Shown: one piece after another, positions 1-6,862 of the stretch
Layout of the letters: each line of letters begins with the position of its first letter
Numbering within the stretch: position 1 is the stretch's first letter
NCBI GenBank assembly: GCA_016213925.1
Contig: JACQZH010000002.1
Location: 1-32,716, forward strand
DNA: 32,716 nt
DNA from: Candidatus Omnitrophota bacterium
Lineage (GTDB): Bacteria > Omnitrophota > Gorgyraeia > B26-G9
Direction: 5' to 3'
Notes under the pieces: model-generated
What the model was told of the DNA's origin: nothing
What the model saw: the letters and a program-made list of their open reading frames with translations, nothing else
Database searches by the model: none
Position numbers and translations under genes: made by a program

Positions 1-84
1 TAACCAGTAACCAGTCCCCTCGAAAAATTACCTTTGGGTAAATTTTCGAGTTGGAGTCCCCGTAGGGGAAACCAGTAACCAGAG
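1..84. repeat. TAACCAG heptamer array, interrupted
   Basis: Two TAACCAG units stand at 1-14 and two more at 69-83, with a palindromic 54-bp segment (16-69) between them. Removing 16-69 restores four perfect heptamers in register. The same heptamer recurs at 15296-15324. The left edge of the window may cut the array. Confidence 0.75.
16..69. mobile_element. 54-bp hairpin element inserted in heptamer array
   Basis: The segment begins CCCCT and ends AGGGGA, so its ends are inverted repeats. Inside is a 14-bp stem with one mismatch (CTCGAAAAATTACC at 19-32, GGTAAATTTTCGAG at 37-50) around a four-base loop, followed by a small TCCCC-GTA-GGGGA hairpin. It interrupts the TAACCAG array exactly in register. 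It encodes nothing. A small non-autonomous palindromic element is the simplest reading, but that is inference; no other copy is visible in this window. Confidence 0.5.
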
Positions 85-90
85 AGTAGT

Positions 91-109
91 TCAATATTCA
101 ATATTCAAT
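91..109. repeat. TCAATAT heptamer array
   Basis: Two exact TCAATAT units followed by a partial TCAAT lie just upstream of the first gene. The period is 7 bp, as in the other arrays of this window, but the unit sequence differs. Confidence 0.6.
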
Positions 110-139
110 GTGAAGCTTTTATGATAAAATAAAGCTACT

Positions 140-1084
140 ATGCGTACAGGCATTTCTTATATGGGGCATCATGACCCTGACCATGTAAAAAAAGATTTGG
201 CTGATATTAAAAGCCTCGGTTGTGAGGATATATTCCTTGCCGCGCAGGAAAACGACTTTATCTATTTTAAGGGCAAGGTTGAATTTTTTGCAAAGCTGGC
301 TAAGGATTACGGATTGAATCCTGTAGCTATATTCTGGGGCGCTCTTAATCTTTTCGGCGGCGGACGGTCAAGCCAGTTTCTTTTGGAATATCCCCAAGCC
401 TACCAGATAAAGAAAACCGGACAGATGGCTTCTGCCGGCTGCTATAACAACCCCTCCTCCAGAGGTTATATAAAACAAATGATTGATTGCATTGCCGCTT
501 TAGGATTTGCGGGCTATTTTATAGATGAGCCGACCTTGACGGAATGTTATTGCCCCTCTTGTGCCGGGATGTTTGAAAAAATGTTTTCCGGTTCATTATG
601 GAAAGCAGACGCAGTGCTGATTAATCAGTTCCGGAAAAGATGCGTTATTGATTATGTTCAGGAAATATCAGGATATATTAAAAAAAATTACCCGCGGGTG
701 CAAACGCTATGCTGCTTAATGCCGTCTGATGAATGTTTATGGGAAGATATTTCCGCAATGGATTGCCTGGATGAGCTGGGTACGGATATATACTGGGTAA
801 ATGAGGATATTGATGTTGAGTTAATGTCTGCGATGATTAATAAATTATCCTCTCTTTGCAAAAGCGCGGGCAAGAGGCATCATCAATGGCTTCAAGCCTG
901 GGGCGTTAAAAAAGGCAGGGAAAACAGGATTAAAGAGCAGGGAGAAGTTTTTTTGAAGAATAATCCGGATGCTCTGTATGTATGGGCGTATAAAGGGCAG
1001 ATTGGAACTTCAGAAACCTGCGAAGACCCGAAGGCAGCCTGGAATGCCGCTTGTGAAATACTTAAAAAAGCGAAACAGCTATAA
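140..1084 (+). CDS. TIM-barrel glycoside-hydrolase-like protein
   Basis: This is a 314-residue protein without a signal peptide or membrane segment, so probably cytoplasmic. The N-terminus (ISYMGHHDPDHVKKDLADI) and a central GYFIDEPT motif near residue 127 followed by CYCPSCAGMF resemble putative glycosidases with a TIM-barrel fold, where an acidic residue after a hydrophobic strand is catalytic and a Cys-x2-Cys segment follows. Later strands (LGTDIYWVNED, QWLQAWGVKKG, ALYVWAYKGQ) fit barrel strands. I cannot name a substrate or family number. ATG at 140 is the first good start; there is no strong ribosome binding site. It stands alone, followed by a structured non-coding element. Coding potential is high confidence; the glycosidase assignment is moderate. 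Confidence 0.7.
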   Translation: MRTGISYMGHHDPDHVKKDLADIKSLGCEDIFLAAQENDFIYFKGKVEFFAKLAKDYGLNPVAIFWGALNLFGGGRSSQFLLEYPQAYQIKKTGQMASAGCYNNPSSRGYIKQMIDCIAALGFAGYFIDEPTLTECYCPSCAGMFEKMFSGSLWKADAVLINQFRKRCVIDYVQEISGYIKKNYPRVQTLCCLMPSDECLWEDISAMDCLDELGTDIYWVNEDIDVELMSAMINKLSSLCKSAGKRHHQWLQAWGVKKGRENRIKEQGEVFLKNNPDALYVWAYKGQIGTSETCEDPKAAWNAACEILKKAKQL

Positions 1085-1158
1085 GCTTTAAGATTCAAGA
1101 AAAATAATCAGATAGTTTATATGTATACAGATAAAGTGTTATTTTTTTTAATTGGCAT

Positions 1159-1274
1159 GAAAAAACTATTTTCACTCATTCTCGACTGACATCCTTGTCA
1201 GTCTGCGAGGGATTTCCTGATTTTTACACATCCTGTAAAATCAGGAAATAAATCCGCGAAAATAGTTATTTTCA
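1159..1274. repeat. Structured, MITE-like palindromic element
   Basis: About 116 bp in the 261-bp gap between genes folds into one nested structure. The outer arms are GAAAAAACTATTTTC (1159-1173) and GAAAATAGTTATTTTC (1258-1273). Inside are two hairpins: GACTGACA-TCCT-TGTCAGTC (1184-1203), closed further by CTCG/CGAG, and ATTTCCTGATTTTTACA / TGTAAAATCAGGAAAT (1212-1249). It has no ORF. It could be a miniature mobile element, a REP-like sequence or a structured RNA; the sequence alone does not decide. Confidence 0.55.
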
Positions 1275-1345
1275 TTACAATAATGTAAGCGAATTTTTGC
1301 TGTATCTCACATAGTTTTTTATTTTTGGTTTTTAATTGTTGGTGT

Positions 1346-2650
1346 ATGATAATGAACCCCAAGATTACCTTACTTCTTGCTCCTCCTTTTTGGCCGAACC
1401 TTCCTCCGTTAAGTTTAATCCATTTAGGCGGTTTCCTGGCAAAACATGGATTTACTCCAGAAATTGTCGACCTGAATAATTTTTATTTCAATAAAGCTGA
1501 TCCGCAGGCTAAAAAACAATGGTTTAAAAGCTGCAATAAAACATTTGAAAATGAAATGCTTGAGCTGTTAAAGAAAGACACGGATTTTACAAACAGCGAA
1601 TTATTTAAAAAAATTTTAGAGAGCGATATAATCGGGTTCTCCTGCTATAAAAGTAATTTTAAGGCCGCGCTTTTTATGGCTGAAATCATAAAACAACAAA
1701 AAAGAGATATTAAAATCGTTTTCGGCGGGCCGGAAATCTCCTGGATATATTTTAAAAATAATCAAAGCATTCCGCTTAAGATAAAGAATATGGCTGATTT
1801 TATAGTTGTCGGCGAAGGAGAGATGCCTTTGCTTGAGCTTGCGCAAGGAAAACGAAAGGAAAAAGTCATCTGCTTTAGAGAGCTTGAAGATCTGGATGGA
1901 AACAATTTTGTATATGCGTATGGAAAGTTAAAGCCAAAGCTATACCCGCGGAAAAAAACAGCGTCAATAATCGTATCCCGGGGGTGTGTGCGCTGTTGTG
2001 AATTCTGCTCAGAGCGGCTTTTATATAAAAAATTCCGCATAAGGTCAGTTGGCGATATTATCAAAGAAATAGATTTTCACAAGAAAAAAGGTGCTGAAAA
2101 TTTTATTTTTCATGATTCAATGTTAAATAGCGGCCTGAAGTTTCTGGATGCTCTTTGCGAAGCTATTATTGATAATTTCAAAGCGGTTAATTGGGAAGCG
2201 CAAATGGCGGTGCGGGTAGATATGCCGGATGATTTGCTGGGAAAAATAAAGAAAAGCGGCTGTTATAATATTTTTATCGGCCTTGAGTCAGGCGCGCGCA
2301 ATATTATAAGTAAAATGAATAAAGGATTTACTAAAGAGCAAGCATTGGAATTTTTCAAAAAACTTAAAAAAGCGCAATTGTCTTTCGGGATAAGCCTTAT
2401 CGTCGGATATCCCGGAGAAACAAGGGCGCAGTTTCAGGAAAGCCTTGATTTTATTATTCAAAACAAAGCGTTTATTCCAAAAATCGAGCAAGTAAACCCT
2501 TTTATATATTATCCGGGAACTCGGGCGGATAGAAGGTTTGATTACCGCAGAAGAAAAGGCGCTTTTTTAAAAACGCAGTATTATATAGAAGAGCTGAAAA
2601 AACACGGTTTTAAAATGACAAAAGCGTTTTTAAATAACCTGGTTGAATAA
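1346..2650 (+). CDS. B12-binding-type radical SAM protein
   Basis: The protein has an N-terminal cobalamin-binding-like Rossmann domain (residues about 1-180; PPLSLIHLGGFLAKHG, IVFGGPEISW, VVGEGEMPLLEL). A radical SAM domain follows with the CxxxCxxC cluster motif in SRGCVRCCEFC (about residues 213-220) and later GLESGARNIISKMNKG and VGYPGET segments. This is the Elp3/MiaB-like fold used by many methyltransferases and other SAM enzymes (COG1032 type). The substrate is unknown. The classic DxHxxG cobalamin loop is not evident, so B12 binding is uncertain. The ORF track starts at a TTG at 1325; I prefer ATG 1346 or 1352, where homology begins (MNPKITLLLAPP). A hairpin at 2654 probably ends the transcript. 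Confidence 0.85.
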   Translation: MIMNPKITLLLAPPFWPNLPPLSLIHLGGFLAKHGFTPEIVDLNNFYFNKADPQAKKQWFKSCNKTFENEMLELLKKDTDFTNSELFKKILESDIIGFSCYKSNFKAALFMAEIIKQQKRDIKIVFGGPEISWIYFKNNQSIPLKIKNMADFIVVGEGEMPLLELAQGKRKEKVICFRELEDLDGNNFVYAYGKLKPKLYPRKKTASIIVSRGCVRCCEFCSERLLYKKFRIRSVGDIIKEIDFHKKKGAENFIFHDSMLNSGLKFLDALCEAIIDNFKAVNWEAQMAVRVDMPDDLLGKIKKSGCYNIFIGLESGARNIISKMNKGFTKEQALEFFKKLKKAQLSFGISLIVGYPGETRAQFQESLDFIIQNKAFIPKIEQVNPFIYYPGTRADRRFDYRRRKGAFLKTQYYIEELKKHGFKMTKAFLNNLVE

Positions 2651-2653
2651 TTT

Positions 2654-2684
2654 ATCATCTTGCGCAGGAATAAAGATGATTTTA
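2654..2684 (+). terminator. Probable terminator after radical SAM gene
   Basis: ATCATCTT (2654-2661) pairs perfectly with AAGATGAT (2673-2680), followed by a short TTTTA. The T-tract is weak, so termination efficiency is uncertain. Confidence 0.45.
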
Positions 2685-2700
2685 AAGGGCTTTGTGCCTA

Positions 2701-2919
2701 TTAAAGGCCTTTTTTGTAATGCGGGCTTTTATAAAAATCGCATTTCATGCAGTTTGCGAGTTTAGTGGCAAATGACCCCTGAACATTGCCGCCGCATAAT
2801 GTCCCTGCTGTCCGGGCGCAGTTTTTCCCATTGTCCGGATACGCCGGGCATATCCCAAGTTCAGCAGCTTTAGCGCCGCCTTTTTCTCTTCCGCATTTTT
2901 TAAATTCCCAGCAATTCAT
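2701..2919 (-). CDS. Two-CW domain protein (small, Cys-rich)
   Basis: A 72-residue protein begins MNCWEFKKCGREKGG and carries a second Cys-rich half ending NCMKCDFYK. Paired CW elements of this kind, with the G-x-VQG-x-FA segment between them, define the two-CW family found in anaerobic bacteria and thought to bind metal or an iron-sulfur centre through cysteines. Its role is unknown. The ORF track extends to 3006, but ATG at 2919 is preceded by GAAGGG at good spacing and homology starts exactly there. It is convergent with the upstream radical SAM gene and has no obvious operon partner. Confidence 0.8.
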   Translation of the reverse strand: MNCWEFKKCGREKGGAKAAELGICPAYPDNGKNCARTAGTLCGGNVQGSFATKLANCMKCDFYKSPHYKKGL

Positions 2920-3109
2920 AATAAAAACCCTTCTTTGGTTTGAAATTAATAGTATGATAAATTTTGCTGATAAGATATATTTTAATTTTTTTGCTATTTT
3001 TGTCAACCAAAAATTAACAATAATCTGACAACAACGCTGTCCTTAAAACTTTCGCATTTCTGAACAACGGTTTTTGGCATGCGTGTATCTTTAGCCTGTT
3101 AACCGAGGT

Positions 3110-3304
3110 TTATTTTTTTGATACATTGTCCAAAATAAATATTGTGATGCTTATTATGACCAGTATCCATCCTATTATTACAGCACCTGTTCCACGAATA
3201 GCACAGCCGTCTGACCTGCCAATTTCTTGCAGCATTATGGTAAGAAACCCTAATACTAAACATAATAAAGATGTTTTATTTTTGCTGATAATTTTTTTTA
3301 TCAT
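3110..3304 (-). CDS. Possible small two-helix membrane protein
   Basis: The 64-residue ORF has two hydrophobic stretches (LLCLVLGFLTIML and AVIIGWILVIISITIFIL) separated by a short polar loop with QEIGRSDGCAIRGTG, plus lysines at both ends. That is a sensible pattern for a small inner-membrane protein. The ribosome binding site is weak. The + strand ORF over the same bases (3126-3386) looks less protein-like, so I prefer this strand. No function can be given. Confidence 0.45.
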   Translation of the reverse strand: MIKKIISKNKTSLLCLVLGFLTIMLQEIGRSDGCAIRGTGAVIIGWILVIISITIFILDNVSKK

Positions 3305-3611
3305 AGTTAATATAACTATCCAAACTTATCTGCTGATAGCTGATGCGATTTCGCGGCGGGTAACGGTCAGAGAAGTGAGTTGCTAACTTTAACTTAATTT
3401 TTAATTTTGAGGTCTGACCTCGTTATCCTTAAAGATTCATATAATATATTTTATGCCGCATTCCTAAACAACATTTTACTCTTAGTTAAATAAGTTGTCG
3501 AGCAAAAACATGCGCATTCTACCCTTGTGTAATTATTTGATAGAGAAATTTGATGAAGAATTATAATTTGCGGCTTAAGGCTTACGCAGTTATCGGTAAA
3601 ATACTTATCGA
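3305..3611. other. Non-coding gap with small palindrome
   Basis: No convincing gene lies here. The only clear structure is the perfect short palindrome GAGGTCTGACCTC (3409-3421). The rest is AT-rich and looks unstructured; a promoter for the next gene begins at its right edge. Confidence 0.5.
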
Positions 3612-3641
3612 TTGACTAAAAACAAACAAACGGTATACAAT
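3612..3641 (+). promoter_or_regulatory. Sigma70-like promoter, apparently leaderless
   Basis: TTGACT (3612-3617) and TATACA (3634-3639, spacing 16) or TACAAT (3636-3641, spacing 18) place the transcription start within about two bases of the ATG at 3648. No Shine-Dalgarno sequence precedes that ATG, so a leaderless mRNA is likely. Confidence 0.55.
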
Positions 3642-3647
3642 TCTTGT

Positions 3648-4487
3648 ATGTTGAAAGTAATCGAACAAAAAGTCACTACTATACTGCGGCCGACAGGCAT
3701 AAATCTCGCGCCTTATGTGATCAATCCATATCAAGGGTGCCAAATGGGCTGTTTATTCTGTTACGCGCAATTTAGCAAACAGGCGCAAAAAGAACAAATA
3801 CCCTGGGGCGAATATGTAAAAGTTAAGATTAATGCAGTTGAAGTTTTAGAAAATGAATTGGACAGGATTATGCCGGAACAGGTATTGTTAGGCTCTACGA
3901 CTGAAATTTTCCAGCTTGCTGAAAAGAAATACAAAATTACGGAAAATATTCTTAAAATTTTAAATAGGAGGAAAATCAAATATGTGATCATGACAAGGGC
4001 TTTATTGATAGAGGAATATATTGATATTTTAAAACAAGGATATTGTAAGAGCATTTATTATACTGTGGATCTTGTGCCGGAAGAAATCAGTAAAGCGCTT
4101 CAGCCGTATTCTTCCCCGGCGGATGAGCCGATAGCCATGGTAAATAAGCTAGGAGATAATAATTTAGATGTAGTTCCGTATTTTTGCCCGGTCATGCCTT
4201 TTTTTGTTAATAATTTTGACAAGGTTAAGAAGATTAATAAAGCGGAAAAAGCGGAATTTGAGGTCATAAATTTCAAAATGGCTGGAATCGAAAGGCTGTT
4301 AGAACTGATGGAGAAAAATTTTCCTGATATAGCGCTAAGATATAGGAAAATGTGTTCTGATAAGAGATTGTACGAAGATACAATAGCGCGGATAAAGGAA
4401 GATATTTATAAGGCTGCCGGGAATTTTAAAAAGATAAAGATTCATACGCATGAATATGAGGAGTATTTTAAGAATAAATATGCATAA
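3648..4487 (+). CDS. SPL-family radical SAM protein (photolyase-like)
   Basis: A 279-residue protein with the motif YQGCQMGCLFCYAQ, whose Cys31, Cys35 and Cys38 form the CxxxCxxC site for the [4Fe-4S]/SAM centre. The GC-x-FCYA context and the following TTEIFQLAEKKYKIT and VIMTRALLIEEYIDIL segments match the COG1533 group related to spore photoproduct lyase. Members of that group without the spore-specific C-terminal cysteine have unproven substrates, so DNA repair is only a family-level guess. The ORF track starts at TTG 3612, which overlaps the promoter; ATG 3648 matches the start of homology and a leaderless transcript. The gene stands alone between non-coding stretches. Confidence 0.85.
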   Translation: MLKVIEQKVTTILRPTGINLAPYVINPYQGCQMGCLFCYAQFSKQAQKEQIPWGEYVKVKINAVEVLENELDRIMPEQVLLGSTTEIFQLAEKKYKITENILKILNRRKIKYVIMTRALLIEEYIDILKQGYCKSIYYTVDLVPEEISKALQPYSSPADEPIAMVNKLGDNNLDVVPYFCPVMPFFVNNFDKVKKINKAEKAEFEVINFKMAGIERLLELMEKNFPDIALRYRKMCSDKRLYEDTIARIKEDIYKAAGNFKKIKIHTHEYEEYFKNKYA

Positions 4488-4534
4488 ACTTGAATGCCTG
4501 CGTCTTCGGGGCGTAATTTTACAAAAGGAAAGAT

Positions 4535-4870
4535 ATGGGAAAGAAAACAATTAGTATTTGCTTGCTGCTGTTGTGTATAGTTAGTATGGATGCGGGATAT
4601 TTATTTGCTTATACGGATAATGATAATGAGTGGACAGGGGCTGATAAAGCCGTGCATTTCACAGTATCCTGCGGATTAAGTTTGGGCGCGTATAATTACT
4701 ATAAGAAAAATACTGATTATTCGGATTCTAAAGCAAAAACCGCGGCTTTCTGTACGAGCCTTGCTTTTGGGCTGGCAAAAGAACTTATTGATGAAGAATT
4801 TAGCTGGAAAGACCTCACTTGGGATGCTGTGGGATCTGCTGTAGGAATAGGAATAAGTTTTGAGTTCTAA
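4535..4870 (+). CDS. YfiM/DUF2279-like exported protein
   Basis: The 111-residue protein starts with a signal peptide (MGKKTISICLLLLCIVSMDAGYLFA). The mature part carries DKAVHFTVSCGLSLGAY, then GLAKELIDE, FSWKDLTWDAVGSAVG, the pattern of the YfiM/DUF2279 family with a conserved His and a KE-x2-DE segment. There is no lipobox cysteine at the cleavage site. Its role is not known; members are small envelope proteins. AGGAAAG lies at proper distance before ATG 4535. The stop codon forms the first three bases of a heptamer array that fills the gap to the convergent gene. Confidence 0.75.
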   Translation: MGKKTISICLLLLCIVSMDAGYLFAYTDNDNEWTGADKAVHFTVSCGLSLGAYNYYKKNTDYSDSKAKTAAFCTSLAFGLAKELIDEEFSWKDLTWDAVGSAVGIGISFEF

Positions 4871-4897
4871 TCCCTAATCCCTGTTCCCTGATCCCTA
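4868..4897. repeat. TAATCCC heptamer array between convergent stops
   Basis: Units TAATCCC, TAATCCC, TGTTCCC, TGATCCC and a partial TAGTC run without gaps. The first unit contains the TAA of the + strand gene and the last contains the stop of the - strand gene, so the array is the whole intergenic gap. Confidence 0.75.
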
Positions 4898-5308
4898 GTC
4901 TATTTCCGGTTTTGCCCTTGATTTTTTTATCTCCGAGCGTTCCCGTTTTAACCTTAAGATTTTTTCCTTGGCGCGTTTCGAGCGTTTTCTTTTCTGGCGG
5001 CGTAATTTTTCTATTTTTTGCTGTGCCAGGCTTTTTTTATTTAAAATCATTTGTTCTATTTTTTCCGCAAGAAGCTTTCTGGCAAGAAAACGGTTGAGGG
5101 ACTGTGAACGCTCTTGCTGGCATTTTACTTCTATGCCTGTCGGCAGGTGTTTTAAGTATACGCAGCTGGATGTTTTGTTAATCTTTTGCCCGCCTTTTCC
5201 TTGGCCTAAAATAAAGCGTTCTACAATATCAGATTCTTTTATGCCTAGTCCGTGCATTTTATTGCGCAAAAATTTTTCGGTTTGTGCAGTTATATTAAAT
5301 AAAGACAT
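4895..5308 (-). CDS. Release-factor-like ribosome rescue protein
   Basis: A 137-residue protein has a single RF-1-type domain with GKGGQKINKTSS; the GGQ at residues 39-41 would enter the peptidyl-transferase centre and trigger peptidyl-tRNA hydrolysis. The flanking CVYLKHLPTGIEVKCQQERSQ resembles the mtRF-R (C12orf65) and bacterial PrfH-like branch more than ArfB. It lacks the stop-codon recognition domains of PrfA/PrfB. The last 40 residues are very rich in Lys/Arg and coiled-coil-like, suited to binding rRNA or the mRNA channel of a stalled ribosome. GGGAGAG precedes ATG 5308. Rescue of stalled ribosomes is inferred from family. The usual GPGGQ is GKGGQ here. Confidence 0.85.
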   Translation of the reverse strand: MSLFNITAQTEKFLRNKMHGLGIKESDIVERFILGQGKGGQKINKTSSCVYLKHLPTGIEVKCQQERSQSLNRFLARKLLAEKIEQMILNKKSLAQQKIEKLRRQKRKRSKRAKEKILRLKRERSEIKKSRAKPEID

Positions 5309-5626
5309 AAAACTCTCCCAATATCATAATAGCATACACAGAGCTATTTTAAGGGAATTTTTATTCAAAGTAAAGGTTGCGGATTGATAAGTCGACGGAT
5401 TGTTGAAAAGTTAGGCTTGGTGTATTTTTGATTTCTCTGCAGGAAAAAGGATATTTATATTATTTAAGGAAGGTGCTTATTTATGCCTAAAATTCGTCAA
5501 ATAAACGAAAATAAGCAATAACTCTTTGATTTATTTAATGTTATACTAAAATTGAGTGATAATATGCTAAAAATTGAATAAAATTAAAATTATTTAGTAG
5601 AATTTTTAATAAAATTAAAAAATATA
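5309..5626. other. AT-rich gap, no gene seen
   Basis: This stretch between a divergent pair has no supported ORF or hairpin. It becomes extremely AT-rich (runs such as AAAATTAAAATTATT) just before the promoter at 5627, which may act as an upstream promoter element or a bendable region. Confidence 0.5.
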
Positions 5627-5654
5627 TTGAAATTATTTAATTTTATGCTATAAT
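5627..5654 (+). promoter_or_regulatory. Promoter for DUF2089-lemA
   Basis: TTGAAA (5627-5632), a 16-bp spacer and a perfect TATAAT (5649-5654). Transcription would start near 5661, directly at the GGAGG ribosome binding site, which excludes the ORF-track start at 5659 and selects ATG 5674. Confidence 0.7.
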
Positions 5655-5673
5655 TATTATGGAGGAAGAAAGA

Positions 5674-6027
5674 ATGAGAATAGCAGAATGTCCATATTGC
5701 AAAGAAACGGTTGATGTAAAAAAGGTATCTTGCAGGAAATGCGGAATAAGCCTTGAAGGCGATTTTTATTCATCTCCGGTTATGGATCTTTCTGAAGACC
5801 AACAGAACTTTGTGGAACTGTTTATGCTTAGCAGTGGAAGTTTAAAGGAAATGGCAAAGATTTTAGGAGTTACATATCCAACTGTCCGTAACAGGCTAGA
5901 TGAGGTTATTGCTGCTTTAAGACAGGCGATAGCAAAACGCGAAGAATATAAAAATGATGTATTGGATAAGGTTTCTAAAGGTAAAATTTCGCCGGAACAG
6001 GCAGCAACAATAATAAGGAACCTATAA
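5674..6027 (+). CDS. DUF2089 zinc-ribbon/HTH protein
   Basis: A 117-residue protein with an N-terminal zinc ribbon (Cys6, Cys9, Cys20, Cys23) and a helix-turn-helix segment SLKEMAKILGVTYPTVRNRL (about 55-74). This layout is DUF2089, a family of presumed DNA-binding regulators that often stand beside membrane or LemA-like genes. The C-terminal tail (VSKGKISPEQAATIIRNL) resembles a short SHOCT-like helix pair, as does the N-terminus of the next protein. GGAGG at 5661-5665 sits eight bases before ATG 5674. It is 11 bp upstream of lemA and surely cotranscribed. It probably controls its own operon, which is inference. Confidence 0.85.
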   Translation: MRIAECPYCKETVDVKKVSCRKCGISLEGDFYSSPVMDLSEDQQNFVELFMLSSGSLKEMAKILGVTYPTVRNRLDEVIAALRQAIAKREEYKNDVLDKVSKGKISPEQAATIIRNL

Positions 6028-6038
6028 AAGGGGTTGGC

Positions 6039-6773
6039 ATGAAAAGTAAAGAACAAATTGAAAAAATGGTTCAAGAGGGGAAAGTGACACGGGAACAGGC
6101 CAATATGCTTTTGCAGGCTTTGGAAGAATCACAGGCAAGAAGAAAAAGGATTTTGAAAAATGTATTCGCTGCAAAAAATCTTGGCAGCAAACTTAAATAT
6201 TTAATTATAACAATAGTTCTTTTATGCGTTTTAATAGTTATAGTCAACTATAATAAATTTATTGTCTTAGAAAAAGCCGTGGAAGAAGCGCGAGGGAATA
6301 TAGGCTCTGTTTGCCAGCGCAGACTGGATCTTATCCCCAATTTAGTGAATATAGTTAAAGGTTATATGAGACATGAAAATGAGGTTTTAATGGCACTGAC
6401 TCAAGCTCGTTCAGATGCACAGGAAGTTTTAAGAATTTTAAAATCAAAAGAAGATATCTCTGGAGATGATATTTTGCAGTTAGGCGCAACACAAGATATG
6501 CTTACGAAATCCATAAAAAATATTGTTGCCTTAGCAGAAAGCTATCCGGATATAAAAGCCAGTTCGAATTTTTTAGCTTTGCAGGATCAGCTTGAAGGGA
6601 CGGAAAACAGAGTAAATATTGCTAGATTGCGTTACAATTATACAGTTAGACAATATAATCAAAAGATTAAAACTTTTCCTGGAAATTTTTTAGCTAAGAT
6701 GTGCGGATTTAAATCAAAGGCTTATTTTGAAGCAGATAATGAAGCTTTTAATGCTATTAAAATAAATTTTTAG
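6039..6773 (+). CDS. lemA: LemA family membrane protein
   Basis: The 244-residue protein opens with a short SHOCT-like helical segment (EQIEKMVQEGKVTREQANML). A basic stretch and one transmembrane helix follow (YLIITIVLLCVLIVIVNY, about 54-71), then the LemA helical domain with RRLDLIPNLVNIVKGYMRHE. The LemA core is long alpha helices on the outer side of the inner membrane; its biochemical role is unsettled. LemA is frequently found with TPM-domain (YgcG-like) proteins, and one is encoded about 5 kb downstream. The extra N-terminal segment is not typical of LemA and echoes the tail of the DUF2089 protein, suggesting that the two interact. Start ATG 6039 follows AAGGGG. Confidence 0.9.
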   Translation: MKSKEQIEKMVQEGKVTREQANMLLQALEESQARRKRILKNVFAAKNLGSKLKYLIITIVLLCVLIVIVNYNKFIVLEKAVEEARGNIGSVCQRRLDLIPNLVNIVKGYMRHENEVLMALTQARSDAQEVLRILKSKEDISGDDILQLGATQDMLTKSIKNIVALAESYPDIKASSNFLALQDQLEGTENRVNIARLRYNYTVRQYNQKIKTFPGNFLAKMCGFKSKAYFEADNEAFNAIKINF

Positions 6774-6782
6774 CGTAAATAT

Positions 6783-6807
6783 AAAACCCAAATTAGGGGT
6801 TTTTTTT
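6783..6807 (+). terminator. Rho-independent terminator after lemA
   Basis: AAAACCC (6783-6789) and GGGGTTTT (6796-6803) form a stem around a short loop, followed by a run of T to 6807. Confidence 0.75.
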
Positions 6808-6862
6808 GACAGGTTAATAAATAGTTTTAATAACATCAGAAAAAGAGGGAGAGGCGAGTAAG

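Noticed and set aside
1325-1345. TTG start for the radical SAM gene
   Set aside because: The extra seven residues (VFNCWC) do not look like a family N-terminus; ATG 1346/1352 is more plausible.
3126-3386. 86-aa ORF on the + strand
   Set aside because: It overlaps a more protein-like two-helix ORF on the - strand, has no ribosome binding site and no recognisable features.
4968-5387. 139-aa + strand ORF over the release-factor gene
   Set aside because: Shadow of the real - strand gene, which has a GGQ motif and strong ribosome binding site.
6808-6862. c-di-GMP riboswitch before the diguanylate cyclase
   Set aside because: Only about 55 bases are available and no GEMM-type conserved core is seen.
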